Assembly: GCA_028873515.1 (NCBI GenBank)
Contig: JAGWIG010000026.1
Coordinates: forward strand, 1 to 35,195
DNA: 35,195 nucleotides
Direction of reading: 5' to 3'
Origin: Pseudomonadota bacterium
Lineage (GTDB): Bacteria > Pseudomonadota > Gammaproteobacteria > Burkholderiales > REEB80
Positions 33,883 to 35,195 of the stretch are shown piece after piece. Position 1 is the first letter of the stretch. Each line of letters starts with the position of its first letter. The notes beneath the pieces were generated by a model. It did not search any database, was not told the DNA's origin, and saw nothing but the letters and a program-made list of their open reading frames with translations. The position numbers were made by a program, and so were the translations under genes.

Positions 33883-33928
33883 GTGAATTATCCTGGAGTC
33901 CGATGTAGGGTTGATACTCTAGAGCCTG

Positions 33929-33939
33929 ATTTTATCAGG
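33929..33939 (-). promoter_or_regulatory. Possible extended -10 of manC
   Basis: Read on the minus strand, TGATAAAAT (TG, one base, TAAAAT) lies about 47 bp before the GTG start of manC. It sits in a small dyad (CCTGAT/ATCAGG, 33925-33939), which could be an operator. There is no clear -35. Confidence 0.35.
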
Positions 33940-34322
33940 GCAGCATAAAATGATCGAAGCTGTTCCCCGTTTTGGTTTATAACACCCATTCTTATGAAAC
34001 AGGTTGAAATAGCTTCTTGTTCAAGTTCCATTTTTAATCCATGCCAGGGGCCAGGGCAGGATTGGTTTAAGGAGCAGGGCTATTCTATCTTATTTGAGCA
34101 GTTTCTTGCAGATGCTGGCCATGTTCGGTTTGCAACATGAAGGTTCTCTGGATTTGCCATCAACCTGTTCATGCAGGTTCTGGCTTGCTGGAGTCAGCCT
34201 AAAGGCCGTTTTACTTGATGTGAAGTCTGGATTATTTCCGGAATGCTTTTTCTACAGGATCAGGATCCTGATCGATGTTGAGTGATCAGGCCCGACCATG
34301 TCATGGATAAAGGGGATTTAGC
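33940..34322. other. Intergenic region between the LysR gene and manC
   Basis: About 380 bp without a credible gene. It contains a perfect 16-bp palindrome, GATCAGGATCCTGATC (34258-34273), and a further TGATCAGG about ten bases on. No terminator with a T-run is evident after the LysR gene on the minus strand. Confidence 0.45.
34258..34273. repeat. Perfect 16-bp palindrome
   Basis: GATCAGGATCCTGATC reads the same on both strands. It lies 50 bp beyond the LysR stop, and the 8-base word TGATCAGG recurs just downstream. It may be a protein-binding site or, as a hairpin, help end the LysR transcript. Confidence 0.5.
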
Positions 34323-35195
34323 CTATTTGCTGGAAAGGGTGGAAGGTTGAACCAGTTTGGCTACCAGAAACTCCACAAAGGTTCGAACCTTGGCAGAGAG
34401 ATATTTTCGGCTGGGGTAGAGGGCATAGATGCCGAATTCATCCGAAGTGTAAGTATTGAGTACCTGTACCAGCTTTCCGGACTGCAGATCTTTCTCGACG
34501 ATGAAAAGCGGCTGGTAAACCAGCCCTGCTCCATTGAGGGCGGCAAGACGCAGCAGATCTCCGTTGTTGGCCTTGATGGCCCCGGATACAGGAATGGTTT
34601 TTTCTGCTTCCTGGTTTCTGAAGCGCCATTCGGTACCGCTGTTCGTGTAGGTGTAGCCCAGGCAGGAGTGATGAATGAGATCTTCTGGTTGCATGGGATA
34701 ACCGTGCTGTTCCAGGTAGGTGGGGGAAGCACAGATGATGGAACGGGTTACTCCCAGTTTTCTGGCGACGAGGTCTGATTCGGGGAGCCTGCCGATCCGG
34801 ATCGCGAGATCAAAGCCTTCTTCTACCAGATCAACATACCGGTCACTTAGGGAAATATCGAGCCTGACTTGCGGGTGCAGTGCCGTATATTCGGCCATGA
34901 GCTGTCCGAGCTTATGCAGTCCGAAGGCAACGGGTATGGTTACTTTCAGGCTGCCCCGAGGAATCTGGGTCATCTGTGCCGCCACCTGTTCAGCTTCTTC
35001 CACATCACTAATAATCTGCAGGCAGCGCTCATGATAAGCCGCTCCTGATTCGGTCAGGCTGAGCCGCCGGGTAGTCCGGTTCAGAAGGCGGGTGGCCAGG
35101 TGTTTCTCAAGATTAAAGACCTGCCTGGAAACCATCGCCTTGGACAGGTTGAGCCGATCGGCTGCAGCCGTGAAGCTTCCCGTTGCGACAACCGT
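34323..35195 (-). CDS. LysR-family transcriptional regulator, 5' end outside the window
   Basis: At least 290 residues; the frame is open to the right edge, so the first few residues are missing. The HTH is visible (GSFTAAADRLNLSKAMVSRQVFNLEKHL, split here as GSFTAAADRLNLSKA then MVSRQVFNLEKHL), followed by RLLNRTTRRLSLTESG and a linker helix. The rest is the periplasmic-binding-like effector domain (PVAFGLHKL, DLAIRIGRLPESDLVARKLG). The CrgA-type subgroup is likely. The inducer is unknown. It does not start at the internal Met at 35135, because the HTH would be truncated. Confidence 0.9.
   Translation of the reverse strand, partial: TVVATGSFTAAADRLNLSKAMVSRQVFNLEKHLATRLLNRTTRRLSLTESGAAYHERCLQIISDVEEAEQVAAQMTQIPRGSLKVTIPVAFGLHKLGQLMAEYTALHPQVRLDISLSDRYVDLVEEGFDLAIRIGRLPESDLVARKLGVTRSIICASPTYLEQHGYPMQPEDLIHHSCLGYTYTNSGTEWRFRNQEAEKTIPVSGAIKANNGDLLRLAALNGAGLVYQPLFIVEKDLQSGKLVQVLNTYTSDEFGIYALYPSRKYLSAKVRTFVEFLVAKLVQPSTLSSK

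Noticed and set aside
34094-34285. A 63-codon plus frame between manC and the LysR gene
   Set aside because: No ribosome site or family; it spans the palindrome and looks like a chance frame.
1-35195. CRISPR array or intact insertion sequence
   Set aside because: No regularly spaced direct repeats and no transposase with terminal inverted repeats were seen on either strand.

Overview
The window looks like chromosomal DNA of a Gram-negative proteobacterium (beta or gamma class; I cannot name the genus). The evidence is a Kch-type potassium channel close to the E. coli protein, an outer-membrane barrel protein with a signal peptide, Wzx/Wzy/Wzz surface-polysaccharide genes, a LysR regulator and mostly moderate-to-high GC coding sequence. 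Start codons are often TTG or GTG.

Layout. (1) 1-5431: a kch-like channel (minus) diverges from a large PAS-GGDEF-EAL c-di-GMP enzyme, followed by a DUF1348 (NTF2/SnoaL-like) protein. (2) 5411-8653: an accessory stretch with two small unknown minus-strand ORFs, a hairpin-rich 700-bp gap, a complete tyrosine recombinase, dyad symmetries just after it, a 52-aa ORF and a double-HTH protein that appears to have a leaderless mRNA. It looks like an integrated element or its remnant. (3) 9162-12354: a copper-export operon, copA-copZ-csoR, with a promoter carrying two CsoR-type operators and a probable terminator. (4) 12355-14370: a gap with a perfect dyad and a terminator-like hairpin, then two overlapping, mutually similar small genes of unknown function, then an OmpA-like barrel protein. 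(5) 14745-32229: a surface-polysaccharide locus. SLBB export and Wzz genes lead, followed by an 830-bp AT-rich decayed gap. Then come tviB- and tviC-like sugar-nucleotide genes, wzx, GT2, wzy, two GT4s, a methyltransferase, an asnB-type amidotransferase, a frameshifted methyltransferase and another GT4. (6) 32389-35195: manC/algA-type GDP-mannose enzyme (minus) and a LysR gene cut by the window edge (minus).

How the genes fit. In the polysaccharide locus TviB-like and TviC-like enzymes should convert UDP-GlcNAc to UDP-GlcNAcA and UDP-GalNAcA. The AsnB-like protein is a good candidate to amidate such uronic acids. The GTs build the repeat unit, Wzx flips it, Wzy polymerises it, Wzz sets chain length and the SLBB protein may export it. 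No initiating phosphoglycosyltransferase is visible, so it must lie elsewhere. In the copper operon the CsoR homologue has the exact Cys-His-Cys spacing of Cu(I)-sensing CsoR and very probably represses its own operon through the paired operators.

The least explained items are the tandem paralogous small genes (12857-13410), the dyad-rich sequences around the integrase, a 27-residue in-frame insertion in the TviC-like epimerase, the single-base frameshift in the second methyltransferase, and a conserved internal start site in the kch homologue. I see no CRISPR array, rRNA, tRNA or intact insertion sequence.
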